64,000 nucleotides of DNA from Castanea sativa. Lineage: Eukaryota; Streptophyta; Magnoliopsida; Fagales; Fagaceae. The stretch covers positions 51,057,964 through 51,121,963 of the forward strand of contig NC_134015.1 in NCBI RefSeq assembly GCF_040712315.1, written 5' to 3'. This document shows, in pieces, positions 46,011-57,601 of this stretch (position 1 is its first letter; each line of letters starts with the position of its first letter). The position numbers and the translations under genes were made by a program. Under the pieces are notes generated by a model, which was not told the DNA's origin, ran no database searches, and saw nothing but the letters and a program-made list of their open reading frames with translations.

Positions 46011-46620
46011 CAGCTACTCTCACTGATTAGTAAATTAATTTTATATTATTTTTTCGGATGTATTTCCTCAAATTAATGGATAATATTTAAAAACTGTTTA
46101 ATTTAGGTAGAACTTTATCATTTAAATTTTAAAAAATTTAAATTCTATTCAAAGTGAAAGTCTATTATAAAAAATTCTAAACTTAAATCCCAAACAACAA
46201 TCTACATTTTCTTTCTTTAATAAAAAAACCCATGTTTTGTTATCAGTATAATAAGAACAACTAATTAGTAAATTAATTTATACATTTAAACTTCAACAAA
46301 TTTAAATTATATTGAAACTAAAAGTCTATTATAAAATTTTCTAAACTTAAATATTTCAAACTAAAATTCTATTATAAAAAAAATTCTAAACTTAAATCCC
46401 AAACAATAGCTCATGTTTTCTTTCTTAAAAAAAAAAAACTTTTTGACTTCTACTCCAACTAAAGTCTATTATCGACATTTTAATAAAAACTAATTAGTAA
46501 ATTAGTTTTATATTATTTGTTATAATATATTATGTATCAAATTAAGGGATAACATTTAACAACTTAATTTAAATAAAAATAAAGATTTATCATCAAAGTT
46601 TTTTGAACTTAAATCTCACC
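46011..46620. repeat. Diverged tandem repeat, about three units
   Basis: AATTAGTAAATTA begins each unit (near 46024, 46263 and 46492). AAGTCTATTAT and TTCTAAACTTAAAT recur inside. The copies are diverged and carry indels. Confidence 0.6.
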
Positions 46621-47246
46621 CAACTCAAAAAAATTTCTAAATATAAAGATATTGATAGATTTCCACATTTTGAATTTTCATTTGACCACCACTTTTTAAA
46701 ATATTTTATTTTACTTTCATTTGTTTTGGTTTATGAAGACTATGTGGGCATGCCATTGTTTGGCTACATGTCCACGTTGGGCTAAGCTAGCCTACATGCT
46801 AAGCTATCATGGGCATGCTATATGGGGCTCGTGGGCATGGTGGCATGCTCATGTGCAGGTTGCATTGCCTCGTGACATCGGAGCACAACGCCCTTAACTT
46901 ATTTTCAAACTTTAAATAGGTAGGATAGCGCGGTTGTTTTGTTGAGCCGCACCAAGGAATCGAGAGCTCCAAGTTAGTATTTGCTTCAATCAATGCAAAA
47001 TAGAAAAAATGTATCAATTTTACACATTCAACTCTCAAAATCATCTACATCAGTCAAGCTAAAAATGTGTAAATTTGCAAACTTGACACTATTCACTTTT
47101 TAAATTCTTTTTTTATGTATCTCAAAGTAGAAGGAAGAGGGTGCACGACGGTTATTGTGTGTGAAGAAAGAGAAAGAATTAAAAAAATCAGGTAAATTTG
47201 ATATTTTAATGTAAGGGTCCAATTAATGTATATCCTTAGAGCACAC
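46621..47246. other. Intergenic, no gene seen
   Basis: GC is locally higher at 46740-46880, with several GCATG motifs. No coding sequence recognised. Confidence 0.35.
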
Positions 47247-48221
47247 TGTAAACACAAAATTTCCTAACTACGGAAAATCAAACAATTGAAAAGAAATATG
47301 GTTCGTAAATATAAATTGTATTGATGAATAATGAATACAATATTTATTTTAATTCTTTTACAAAAGAATACCCTCTGATTCTATCTTCATTGAACTTGAC
47401 TCGAACAAGAAATCTTCTTGACTTTAGTTGGAAGATGGATTGAACGGTCTCCACAACAAATCTCTAGCTTTGAGCGTATTAGAAATTTATTGTTCTTCAA
47501 GTCTTCGAATGTGAAGGCTTTTAGGTTGAAGTTCTTTGGGGCTTTAGAGGCTTGATCCGTTGAGCTTCAAAGATTTGGGGTTTGTTGAATTTTATGGAGG
47601 CTTCAAAGATTTGGGGTTTGTTGAAGTTTATGGAGGCATTTTGTAGCTTAATTCCAATAGAACTTCAAAGAACTTCTTTGAATGTTTTTCGTGTGTTCTT
47701 GAGATAGAATTTCTCCAAAACTTTGACGTTTTAGAAAAATTCCCCTAAAATGAGAGAGGATGTCCTCTATTTATAGTGATTTCAAAGGATAAGCTTCCCT
47801 TTGAATTGATATGCTTGAAAATATGTAGTAGGCTCTTGATTGGACCAAATTTTGCTTAGAGATAATTATTTCAATTTATCTATTTTAATAAATATCACAT
47901 ATTGATAAAGATAATAATCAACAAAGATAAATAGTTATCTCTATTTAATTTCTGTATTTTAATAAAGATAATTGTTCATCAATTTTGAATAGAAAATTTA
48001 TCTTTATTTTATTTGTTTTAATAAAAATAATCATCCACAAACTTTGAATAGTGGATTTATCTTTATCTTGCGGGCCAAGTGACATGTGGCAAATTTTAAT
48101 ATGCCAATGTAATATCAATTTAGATAACACATGTCATCATTTGATTCAGTTAATTTAATGACTTATTAATCTAGAATTTGTCACTAAATTTTTTATGTGG
48201 CATTTTGTAGTTGGTTTGACA
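47247..48221 (-). mobile_element. LTR of another retrotransposon, minus orientation
   Basis: The plus strand reads TGTAAACACAAAATTTCC...GGTTTGACA, so the minus-strand LTR begins TGTCAAACC and ends TGTTTACA. Directly upstream on that strand is a polypurine tract, GGAGGGAAAAAAAAA (48222-48237), marking this as a 3' LTR. A clear TATA box CTATAAATAG (47767-47776, minus) lies inside. The 975-bp length suits an LTR. Only about 450 bp of internal sequence remains to the right. Confidence 0.65.
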
Positions 48222-48711
48222 ATTTTTTTTTCCCTCCTACAAATGCCTCCTCGAGATTTGATTATGTCCACGATTTTAAGTGCGGAAAGTGATCAAGTCT
48301 CGACAAATTTCATTCTTTGATGCAATTAATTTCAGCACCTTTCATATATACATACCTTTTTTATTTTTTTATTTTTATGTATGTATCACAATTCACAATG
48401 ATCCCACTGTTGTTTCACGGCCCAAGTAGAGATTGTCTAATGTAATAGTAGCCACGTTCAAATCCATTGGCCGAGGTATATCAAGACTTAGAAGAGTTCT
48501 AACGCATGCAAGAATCCACCCATATAATACATGCAAGACTCCACCGTGCAAGAAGCCACGTTTCTTTTTCCTAGTCCAAGGTGAAGAAGAATTCCCTTTC
48601 CATTAGAAGATAACCTTAAGAAGAAATCGGTTTCCTAGCCAACGTGGTCTTTGATGATTCTTTGCGGTTTCCTTGTCACTAAATTTTTGATGTGGCATTT
48701 TGTAATTGGTT

Positions 48712-48772
<61 letters not shown>

Positions 48773-48780
48773 CTTCCTCC
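48222..48780 (-). mobile_element. Internal remnant and duplicated LTR edge
   Basis: After the polypurine tract comes non-coding internal sequence to about 48676. Then the first 36 bp of the same LTR edge recur (CACTAAATTTTTGATGTGGC), running into (TA)n, a T run and another TTCCTCCTAC tract. The element was therefore rearranged at this end. Confidence 0.5.
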
Positions 48781-49148
48781 TACACACACTTTAGTCATCC
48801 ATTTAAGGAAATTTTTTATAGGAAATTGAAAAATTTTCTAAAAAAATTAATTACTTTTTCGCTTTCTTACAAAAAAAAATTCCTAAAATGGTTTACTAAC
48901 ATATACCCTAAACGCATAAATTAGTAAATCCTTTAAAGTAACTAGTCTCATCCCACGTGCGAACTACACACACTTTAGTCATCCATTTAAGGAAATTTTT
49001 TATAGGAAATTGAAAAAGTTTCTAAAAAATTAATTACTTTTTCGCTTTCTTACAAAAAAAATTCCTAAAATGGTTTACTAACATATACCCTAAACGCATA
49101 AATTAGTAAATCCTTTAAAGTAACTAGCCTCATCCCACGCGCTTCGTG
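48781..49148. repeat. 184-bp tandem duplication containing a Helitron 3' tip
   Basis: Copies 48781-48964 and 48965-49148 share TACACACACTTTAGTCATCC and ACATATACCCTAAACGCATA. Each ends with CTAG(T/C)CTCATCCCACG, the outer tip of the Helitron at 49124. The duplication thus spans the Helitron insertion point. Confidence 0.85.
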
Positions 49149-49960
49149 CGTGAGATGAGGCTTTTTTTTATTTTTTTATTTTTAGTGGTAGTAGGAAAAA
49201 AAAAATCTATGTTTTTTATTATATATATAATTTTTATTTTGAGAATATAATTTATAAGTGGATAAATAAATTTGAAAATCAATAGAAAAGTGACCCTAGT
49301 TTTTAGGCAATGTTTTAGTGGAAGTTAGGGTTTTATTTTTACAGGAATGTTATTTAGTTTTGTTTCTACGTAAACATAAGAATGTAAGGGTATTTTAGAA
49401 TAAAAAAAATCTGGATTGTCCTTTAGTTTTTTTTAAATATATTTAGATTTGTTTTTGGATAAACGTGGGGTGTTTAACTTATTTTTTTATTTAAAAAAAA
49501 AAACAATAAACGTATAGTTATTTTGAAGAAGTAGATTAGTGGAAGAGTGTCCTATTTTGTAAGCAATATTTTAGTGCAAGTTAGACATGTATTTTTATCA
49601 AACTATACTTGTCTCTACTTAAATTAGGAGTGTAGGGGTATTTTGGAACAAAAAAATATCCGGTCCAAACAGGTGCAGCCGCTTAAATAGTAGTATAGAT
49701 ATTTAGATTTGTTTTTGGATAAACGTGAGGTGTTTAACTTATTTTTATATTTTAAAAAAATAAACGTATAGTTGTTTTGAAAAAGTGGGTTGGTGGAGGA
49801 GTGTTCCTATTTTGTAGGCAATATTTTAATACAAGTTAGACATGATTTTTACCAAACTATCATTTGGTTCGGTCTTTACTTAAACCTAGGGATATAGGGG
49901 TATTTTGGAACAAAAAAAACCTGGTCCAAACAGGGACAACCACTTAAATAGTAGTATAGA
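49124..49960 (-). mobile_element. Helitron with repeated 5' ends
   Basis: On the minus strand the 3' terminus is a hairpin (CACGCACGAAGCGCGTG) then GGATGAGGCTAG|T at 49124. Two 5' termini, TCTATACTACTATTTAAG, lie at 49699 and 49960, both preceded by A as Helitrons require. The blocks 49441-49700 and 49701-49961 are about 260-bp direct repeats, and a more diverged block at about 49340-49435 resembles the same 5' region. It is non-autonomous and has no RepHel gene. Confidence 0.75.
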
Positions 49961-50089
49961 TAGATATAGTCTAAAGTAAATACTCTAATATGAGATATTT
50001 TGAAAAATAATTATGTAAAATAAAAAAAAAAAATTTATGAAAAATAATGTGAATGCTTTTTTTTTATCCGTGTTAACGTGAATGCTCTA

Positions 50090-50905
50090 AGAGCAACCAT
50101 CTCAGTGATTGCAAAAGTTTGCAAAATACAAAATGTGTTAAAATTTGCACAATTTTACTCCAAAATTGCTGACATCAATAGGTGTAAAAATCTGTATATT
50201 TGCACACTTGTTACAATAATTGTGCAATATGCACGATAACTGTGCATAACAATAATTTATTGTTTTTTCTCTCTCAGAGTTCATGTTTCTCTCTTTCCCA
50301 ATAGAGAACAAATAACCTAGCAAAGAAGAAGAAGACAAACCTCCAACCATCGCTAACGCAACCATTTCAACCGTTTATAATCCACCACAATCAAGCCAAA
50401 CAAAAATCATCCCAAACCCAAACTAAAATCAAGCCAACCAAAAATCAACATAAACCCACATGATCTGCCGCACAAACCCACACAAACCCAAACCAAAATC
50501 AACACAAACCCACAAACCCCCTAGATCTGCCGCCGACTCTCCCTTGCTGCTGCGGCCGGATTTCCCTTGTTGCCACTGCCAGATCCTCTGCCGTGTGTGA
50601 GTGTTGAGTTTGAGATATGAGAGACGAAGAGAATTCATGGGAGTATCGTTGTACCAGATGCGTTGCTTTGAGAGAGGAAGAAATCTGGTACAACGAACCA
50701 GAGGCAGAAGAATTGGGAGAGAGAAAAACGGTTGAGATATAATAGGGATATTAATAAAAAAAATGTATTAATTAAAGATAGAGATATTAATAAAATAATA
50801 ATAATAAAAAGTATTATTTAAATAAATTAAAGTTGATAATAGATAATCTGATGTGGTGGTTATTTTGAAAAAATGAATGTGTAAAATATAAAAAAGCAGG
50901 CTCTT
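50090..50905. mobile_element. Possible non-autonomous DNA transposon
   Basis: The edges (CTAAGAGCAACCATCTCAG and GCAGGCTCTTA) have a weak inverted match. The body mixes TTTGCA-rich ends with a GC-richer core (50500-50600). The open frames in the core are not recognisable. Only a tentative call. Confidence 0.35.
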
Positions 50906-50926
50906 ATTGTAAAATTAGTCATTAAT

Positions 50927-50950
50927 CTGTGTGATGCCCGGGATAATTAA
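50927..50950 (-). mobile_element. Possible Helitron 3' terminus
   Basis: The minus strand reads CCCGGGCATCACACAGATTAATGACTAA|T: a GC palindrome, about 18 nt, then CTAA followed by T. This fits the Helitron CTRR|T rule but is weak alone. It faces the malic-enzyme fragments on the same strand. Confidence 0.35.
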
Positions 50951-52904
50951 ACAAAAATTACAAATATTTATTAAAAAAATAAATAATAATAACAGTAAAA
51001 TCAATCAAATTGAGTATGACATTGCCTTAAATGTTTCTTCATAAACAGCAAATAGTGGAGCTCAGTGGTCATCATCTCAGCGAGAGCTCTCTCAGTTGCT
51101 ACCTCCGAGAAAACCTTCTCACAATCCTTAACACGTTTAAAGCAACATTTAAAGCAACATGAAAGCCAGAATTACATATGAATAACCAATGAAATACATG
51201 GAAAAACTTTTTAAGGTTCTCACCTTGAGGAATCAGACACTAAAACAAATCATGTTGAAATGTAGCAGGCCTAAAATTTAAGTAATAATTTTTTTTTAAA
51301 AACACCCTTAAAGATTAAAAACAATATGAAAATACACACACACACCCACACAATATGAAAATTAATGCCTCTTTCCTATAATTTAAGACAACAATTTAAA
51401 TCTTCTTTTGGTAATAACAAAATCTTGTGTCAAACATCAAAATCTTGCGTCAATAGAGATAATATCTTCTTCCAAGTAATAACAGTGAGCTCCATGTGAA
51501 GATTTTGCTTAAGATGTGAAAAGATGAAAATGTGGAAAGCAATAAATTTATGTATTGAGCACTATTATGCTGCTAAAATCTTATATTACACTCACTAAGA
51601 TTTTCCCATTTTAGAGGCTCTCCAAGTGCCATCATAAATTGGAAAATTGGAGATTGAGCTACATATAATTAAGTATATTTTTCTCAACAAAGACAGATTT
51701 TGCAAAAAAGAAAAAAAGAAAAAAAAAAAGGAAGTGGAACTCCTTGATTGATTATTACATAAATCTGTATCATAAGAAATCTCCACTTCCTATTCAAGCA
51801 TCCTTCTTTTTGGGAGGGCAGGGGGGGGAGAAGAACCAAATTTTTTTCAACAATAACCTAAAGCATCACCATTTCATTTTGGAAACATGGTCCCATAAGT
51901 AAACAACTTAAGCAAAGTGAAGCAAATAGCCACATCACATCCACAAGAAGCATAAGAAGAATAGTCATTGCAGTTTTAAAACTAAAATTCACAAACAAAT
52001 ATCCTCAAAAACATTAGCTCTGGTAATTGATTAATTGTTGCATGACTCTCCTCAAAAGCAAGCATGAACTCTGGGTCATCCAACCTCTGGTTCCTATATT
52101 GATTCGTCTAAAAAACCTGGAACAGAAATGCAGCCTGGTGATGTTGTTGCTAATAGTAACAAATGAGAAAAAGAAGAACTTCATCCTTTCAGTCCTTAAT
52201 ATAATTTAATTAGCATCTTGAGAGAAATCAGATACAATATTGAAGGCATTGTTAAAATGACCGTATTATCCTATCATGCCATGCTATCAAATAGACATCC
52301 TGATAATTATTGGGCAGCTAAAGGGCCAGGCCATATTGATATTTTCAATGATCTCTAAGTATTTGAACTTTGGGATTTATCAAACATATTGCATGTCTGT
52401 CCAAAAAAGACAGTGATTTCAGCAGCCAGTGGAACTGCCAAAATTTTTCCCATGCAAATAGGAACTTCAGTATTTAAATCTTCAACCTAAAAGAAAACCC
52501 AAAAAAAAAAAAAGATATGTGCCTAATGTTTCTTCTCCAATCTGAAAGGTACGTTTGCCCATGCTATGATAGAGCAATTCATTGTCCTTATTTATTTTGG
52601 TGGTGTTAAAGTTGTTTAATTTCTTTTAGTATGCAATATTATGTATTAATCCAGCTCAAGTGAAAAAAAGTAAATGCTATATATTCTTGATGATATGATG
52701 TAGAGCATTCAATCAATTATATTTTGGTAATGATCAGAATAAGGGATATTATGTGATTACAACCAAGGCTTTTATTTTAAACTTGGTTTTTCTTGGCATT
52801 TAGAAATGTTCCCTAAGGTTTAAAACAAAGTACATCATGTGACCAAAAATTTACAATGTAGCAAAATGAAGCAAGAACCACAAGTTTTATTTGAATAAAC
52901 TTAC
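50951..52904. other. Non-coding region left of the malic-enzyme pseudogene
   Basis: AT-rich. At about 51010-51155 the minus strand keeps an open frame with RVKDCEKVFSEVATERALAE, which reads like part of a protein but belongs to no family I know; it may be a captured exon. The rest shows nothing. Confidence 0.4.
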
Positions 52905-54106
52905 TGCAGAAGGACGAAGACCTCCGAGTGCTGCTTACAAAGACAATTTCCCCACAGGAATCCCCATCCCCTAAAACATATCCAACACCATCATGTGAAG
53001 GCTAGTTCACTTTTACAGCCCAATAATTTACATAGAACCCTGTTTAATAAGTACAGAATTTAAAAACGATGATTGACAACATAACTACCTGACAGCCAAG
53101 ATCCCCAAGCCCCGAAATTCGCTTACCATTTGTCACAACAATTGCTTGAATAGTCCTCTCAGGCCAGTTCTTCAACACCTCAAGAATCTTGCCCCTGCAA
53201 AATCCAAGCACTCCTTCATATTACTAAAGTAGCTCTAAGTTGCACATAGTTACAGCAGAAACAGAAATTCATACTTTTCTTTATGTAAAGACCCTGAGGG
53301 CGCTTGAAAATTCTCCCATACTTATGGCAAGCCTCACCCACAGTTGGAGTATAGACAACTGGGAGCAATTCCTCAACATTATCAATGAGAAGTTTGTAGA
53401 ACAGCCTTTCATTTTTCTCCTGTAAAAAATAAAACATAAAAAATTTATAAAAAAAAAAAAATCTGTATTACCCCTCTTTCAAAATTTCAATAGGACTTCA
53501 TTCATCACATAAGGATAAATCCATTTGTCTTTCCACAAAATTCTAACCAAACAAACATGCATTCCAAGAAAGCCTCATTAAAGAAAGGGGTTTAATTATA
53601 CCAACAATAGAAAGATGAAGGAAATAAAGAAACAATAAAAATGTTAAGGCATCATAATTAAACAAACTATAGTCCTACAATGTCTCAACATCTCAAGATG
53701 ATCCCAAACTTGAAAATACACAATCAGTCCAAATGTCATTATGCACAAGACAATCATTTTCAATACTATTCAAAATATTATCAGACAATTTGTCTGCACG
53801 TGGTGACCATATGCAAACAATGTACAACAATCATCATCAAAACTAAATTCAATGACGGTGAAACTCCTAAGTCCTACTTGAAGCTCCATCAAGGCAATGT
53901 ATTTTTGCAGCGGGACTTGATATTGTTGGATGTTCTGCATCAATTTCTTCTCTTGGGATTAGTAAAATACAAAAAAGGGTCAGCAAAAATTCAAACTATG
54001 AGAACAATGAATTAGATAAAACGATGCTATAAGCCAATATCACTAATACAACCTGAAGTTGTTGAGACAAAATTATTGGAGGCAGAAGACCGCGCAAAAA
54101 ATATCC
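52905..54106 (-). pseudogene. NADP-dependent malic enzyme gene fragment, five exons with introns
   Basis: Minus-strand exon pieces in gene order: about 54106-54053 (GYFLRGLLPPIILSQQLQ), 53950-53878 (KKLMQNIQQYQVPLQKYIAL), 53419-53265 ([35 protein letters not shown]), 53194-53089 ([28 protein letters not shown]) and 52970-52905 (GMGIPVGKLSL, ALGGLRPSA). NADP-ME decarboxylates malate to pyruvate and CO2, making NADPH. The NADP-binding part and the N-terminus are missing. The third exon has lost a few bases before its donor, and the last exon has an in-frame TAA (52935-52937). Introns are kept, so this is no processed copy. It is a truncated genomic copy, possibly captured by a transposon. Confidence 0.85.
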
Positions 54107-55302
54107 GGTGATTCAATGTGTAGTAATAATTGATGAAATTTTAAATAATAATGACTTATATAAATCAAAAGTCCTAAATTACAAATAAATTAAATAATAA
54201 TATAGTTCCCGTAATCTAGATTCAGTGTGTACTAAATAACTCTCTCTATTTTATCTACAAAGCAACCATAATATACATAACCATAGAAAACAATACTCAG
54301 TTCTAACACAACACAACAACAATAGCAAACACAACAAATAACCAAAAAAAAAAAACAATTTTTATAATACAAAGCCAAGAATAGCCAATAAATATTATAA
54401 AAATAATATTTATAATACAAAACTATTTCTAAATCTAAGTGTGATTGGAATACAAAACGTGATGGGGCTAGGAAAACAATTAGTATTAAAGTGGTTGTGC
54501 CTGAAAACATAAATTTTTTTAATAAAATTACCACAAAATTTGCCTACACTGATTTGGGTGGAGGGGCGGTGACGATCTTCTTAGAAAATTGCAAATGGGC
54601 ATGTTCAAAGTTGAGGGTTTGGTTGATTTTGGAACTTGATAAACAGAGAAGCTGAGAAAAGTGGGGCATGGGATCTTAGAGAGTTTTTGCGTTTGAAAGA
54701 TAAAGAGTTTGATGGATATGGTCTTGCATTTAAGAAATTTGAGAAGACAGTTTTTTTTTTTTTTTTTTCAATACTGTATCATCTGAAGATTTAATTCAAA
54801 TAAACATAAAAGATTTTACCTGTAGCCGTTCCAGCAGTCTAATGTTAGGGTGGTTGTGGGGTGAAGCGTTTATGGCTTACCGTCGCAGGGGAAGAGAGAA
54901 AGATCTGCGTCTAGCTTTTCCGTTTTTGGGTTCCTGCGTATTGGTCTTGCAGTGTTTGTTGGGCTGAGTTTGCGTTTGAAGGAGAGACAGAGATTGAGAA
55001 ATGGGTTTTTGTATCGGGTTTTGTTTAGGAGTTGAAGAGAGTAAATTTTATTGGATTTGTTTTGGGGAGAAATAGTTATTGGGCTAGAAATAGTTACGGT
55101 ATTTAGGGTTTTATTTTTTTTTAATGTGGAAAATTGTGGAGAGTGGAGAAATTTTTGGGCGGCTTATTATTATTATTTTTTAAATTTAATTAATGCTGAT
55201 GTGAAAAATTGTGGAGAGAGCAAAGCTTCGGTTATATATATATATATATAGATAAACGGAAAATTTTAGTAGAATGGATGCGTATGCTCTTAAGTTTATA
55301 CT
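54107..55302. other. Region right of the malic-enzyme pseudogene
   Basis: No gene is recognised. GC rises at 54540-54720 and 54830-55000, like captured 5' UTR or coding debris. An (AT)n tract lies at about 55234-55250. Confidence 0.4.
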
Positions 55303-55345
55303 AGCCTTTGAGTACGCGCTCACGTCCGTACGGAGAGACTCTTTT
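55303..55345 (-). mobile_element. Possible Helitron-like 3' terminus
   Basis: The minus strand ends GAGCGCGTACTCAAAGGCTAG|T, with a short TGAG...CTCA stem and the palindrome TCCGTACGGA just inside. The orientation is the same as the 50927 terminus. The matching 5' end was not found. Confidence 0.35.
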
Positions 55346-55726
55346 ATTTTTTGGGTAAAGATTAATAATTTACATTTATTATAATTTGGAATATCTCCTT
55401 TTTTCAATCACAAAAAAAAAAAAAAAAAAACTAAGGGTATGATGAATACGTGGGATGAGTTTTGTAGATTGGAAGAGTTTTAAAACTAACAAAAGAGTGG
55501 TCCTATTTTGTAGGGAGTTAGTGAATAGATGTAGGAATTTAAATCAACGTAAAAATAGGAGTTTATTATAAGCAGGAAGACATTTCAACGTACATGTATG
55601 AATTTATTATTTTTGTCAATTTACCATTTTAACCCCATTTTTAAGTTTTAGATAGGGGTATTTTTGACAAAAAAAGCCATAACTAACTTTCTTTTGCCAA
55701 TTTACTATTTTAACCACATTTTTAAA

Positions 55727-56134
55727 TCTATACTACTATTTAAGGGGCTTCCCCTGTTTGGATTCATATTTTTTTAGTTCAAAAATGCCCCTACAGTCCT
55801 ATGTTTAAATAGAGACAAAACTAAAGGACAATTCGGTAAAAACTCATTTTTTTAGTTCAAAGATACCACTACAGTCTTATGTTTAAGTAAAGACAAAACT
55901 AAAGAACAATCCGGTAAAAATGCAACTCCAACTCCCATTAAAATATTGCCTAAAAAATAGGACCACTCTCTTATTAATTTTTAAATTGATTTGTTCACTT
56001 ATAAATTAGATTTTTAAAATAAAAATCACATATATATATATATTAAATAATTAAATATTGTTTTTTTCTACAAAATAGGACCACTAAAAAAGAAAAGTTT
56101 TATCGCACGCGCGAAGCGCGTGTGATGAGACTAG
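55727..56134 (+). mobile_element. Complete short Helitron (408 bp)
   Basis: It starts TCTATACTACTATTTAAG directly after an A and ends with the hairpin CACGCGC-GAA-GCGCGTG (56106-56122), then TGATGAGACTAG followed by T. A|T insertion, TC start, CTAG end and a 3' hairpin 8 nt before the end satisfy all Helitron criteria. Both termini match those of the 49124-49960 element. No coding capacity. Confidence 0.85.
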
Positions 56135-56254
56135 TTGTTGGTTAATTAATTTAGGGGTATTTTTTACAGGAAAAAAAAGTAATAACTAACTTTCTGAATC
56201 CTCTTAATATATACAGATAAATACATTAAAAAAAATTCATTGTTATCCAATTGA

Positions 56255-56298
<44 letters not shown>

Positions 56299-56334
56299 TT
56301 GGAAAAGTGCTACTCTCTCACACTTTTGAGACTT
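56135..56334. other. Spacer with (GT)(AT) microsatellite
   Basis: A GTGTGTGT-(AT)n tract occupies about 56253-56296, left of the LINE insertion. Confidence 0.6.
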
Positions 56335-57601
56335 GCTCTATTGTTTTTTTTTTTTTTTTGATGGGAAACACTGAAATATTATTCAAGCATTAGGAAATAG
56401 GAGCTACAGAGATATCTTGAAAACAAGCTTGTTCAATATGGCTTGGGCATGTTTCAAGCCATGCAACGTAGCTGACTAGAGAGCTTGAGAACTGAGCTAA
56501 CATATGAGCAGGGATATTTCCCTGTCTTTTAGTGTGGGAGAAACAACAAGATCTAAACAGGCAAGCGAGCTGATGAATGCCCTCCACAATGAGCAAGATC
56601 GAGGAACATGGTGCCACAATCCCCTGGATTGCATTGACGATCTCCAGTGCATCCGACTCAAACACTGCATCTCGGATGCCCACATCAAGAGCAAAACGCA
56701 TTCCAATCTCCACGGCTTTAGCTTCCGTCTCGAGTGCACCAAGGGGGCCCACCAAAGGCCAGCTCATGGTAGCAATCACGTTGCCAGCACTATCACAGAT
56801 TAAAACACCCAGACCCACCTTCCTCTGTTTTGAAAATACAGCCCCATCTGTATTTACCTTGTATTGACCTTGCACCGGTGGTAACCACCTTACCATTTCT
56901 GGGTCCACCCTGGCTGGCCGCGCCGGCCCCTCATTGGTCATCTGGTACTCATCCATTAATCCGATAGCGTTCTTCAGCGTGATTCTTCCAGGTTTGCACC
57001 TTCCCCCGGTGCGAATGACATTCCTTTCTTTCCAAATTCCCCAACACACAGACACAAAACGCTCCATCAGGCCAGGCCGCAACTCCTCAAAACTTTGAAG
57101 CTTCACCATAATGTCCAAGAAGCTCCAGTTGGGACCAACTTCGAAAGGAAGAGAGAACTTACTCGAGCTCCACACTTCCTTGGCATGAGCACAGAACCAT
57201 AAAATGTGAAGGATGTTTTCCGTCGGCGCTCCACACAGAGCACAACCATCTTCCACCACGATATGTCTCTGTCTTAAAGCCTTAGAAGCCAGCATGTCCT
57301 TGGCCGCCTTCCACGTGAAATGTATTACTTTCTTGGGAAGGTTCATTCTCCAGAGACCCCTCCAAACATTTTTCCTCGTCGTTGGGTTTGGACAATCCGT
57401 ACTACCGCCTTCCCTGTTTTCATCAAGAGCTAGTCTATACGCACTTTTCACCGTGAATTTTCCACTTGGAGTGACCGCCCATATCATCCTGTCTTTGGAG
57501 CGAAGCAAGCTTAATGGGATGCTTACGATGACATCAGCATCCTCCTCGTTGAAGCAACTTCTGATTGGACCTGCTTTCCACTCCATAGATGCTCTATTGT
57601 T
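56335..57601 (-). mobile_element. 5'-truncated LINE with 11-bp target duplication
   Basis: The insertion (56346-57590) is flanked by GCTCTATTGTT at 56335-56345 and 57591-57601. A poly(A) tail appears as the T run at about 56343-56359 on the plus strand. This is target-primed reverse transcription, truncated in ORF2. Confidence 0.88.
56390..57586 (-). CDS. LINE ORF2 C-terminus: zf-RVT and RNase H, 398 aa
   Basis: The open frame covers the end of a plant L1-type ORF2. It has the pre-zinc-finger region (IWAVTPSGKFTVKSAYRLAL), the zf-RVT domain with C/H ligands (CALCGAPTENILHILWFCAH, about residues 130-165), and an RVT_3 type RNase H domain from about residue 245 (KVNTDGAVFSKQRKVGLGVL, ALETEAKAVEIGM, FESDALEIVNAI). 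The catalytic D, E and D are visible. The ATG at 57586 is just the first in-frame Met, 5 bp inside the truncation point; reverse transcriptase and endonuclease are missing. The frame is intact to its stop, so the insertion is fairly young. It is a dead fragment and not a host gene. Confidence 0.9.
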   Translation of the reverse strand: MEWKAGPIRSCFNEEDADVIVSIPLSLLRSKDRMIWAVTPSGKFTVKSAYRLALDENREGGSTDCPNPTTRKNVWRGLWRMNLPKKVIHFTWKAAKDMLASKALRQRHIVVEDGCALCGAPTENILHILWFCAHAKEVWSSSKFSLPFEVGPNWSFLDIMVKLQSFEELRPGLMERFVSVCWGIWKERNVIRTGGRCKPGRITLKNAIGLMDEYQMTNEGPARPARVDPEMVRWLPPVQGQYKVNTDGAVFSKQRKVGLGVLICDSAGNVIATMSWPLVGPLGALETEAKAVEIGMRFALDVGIRDAVFESDALEIVNAIQGIVAPCSSILLIVEGIHQLACLFRSCCFSHTKRQGNIPAHMLAQFSSSLVSYVAWLETCPSHIEQACFQDISVAPIS

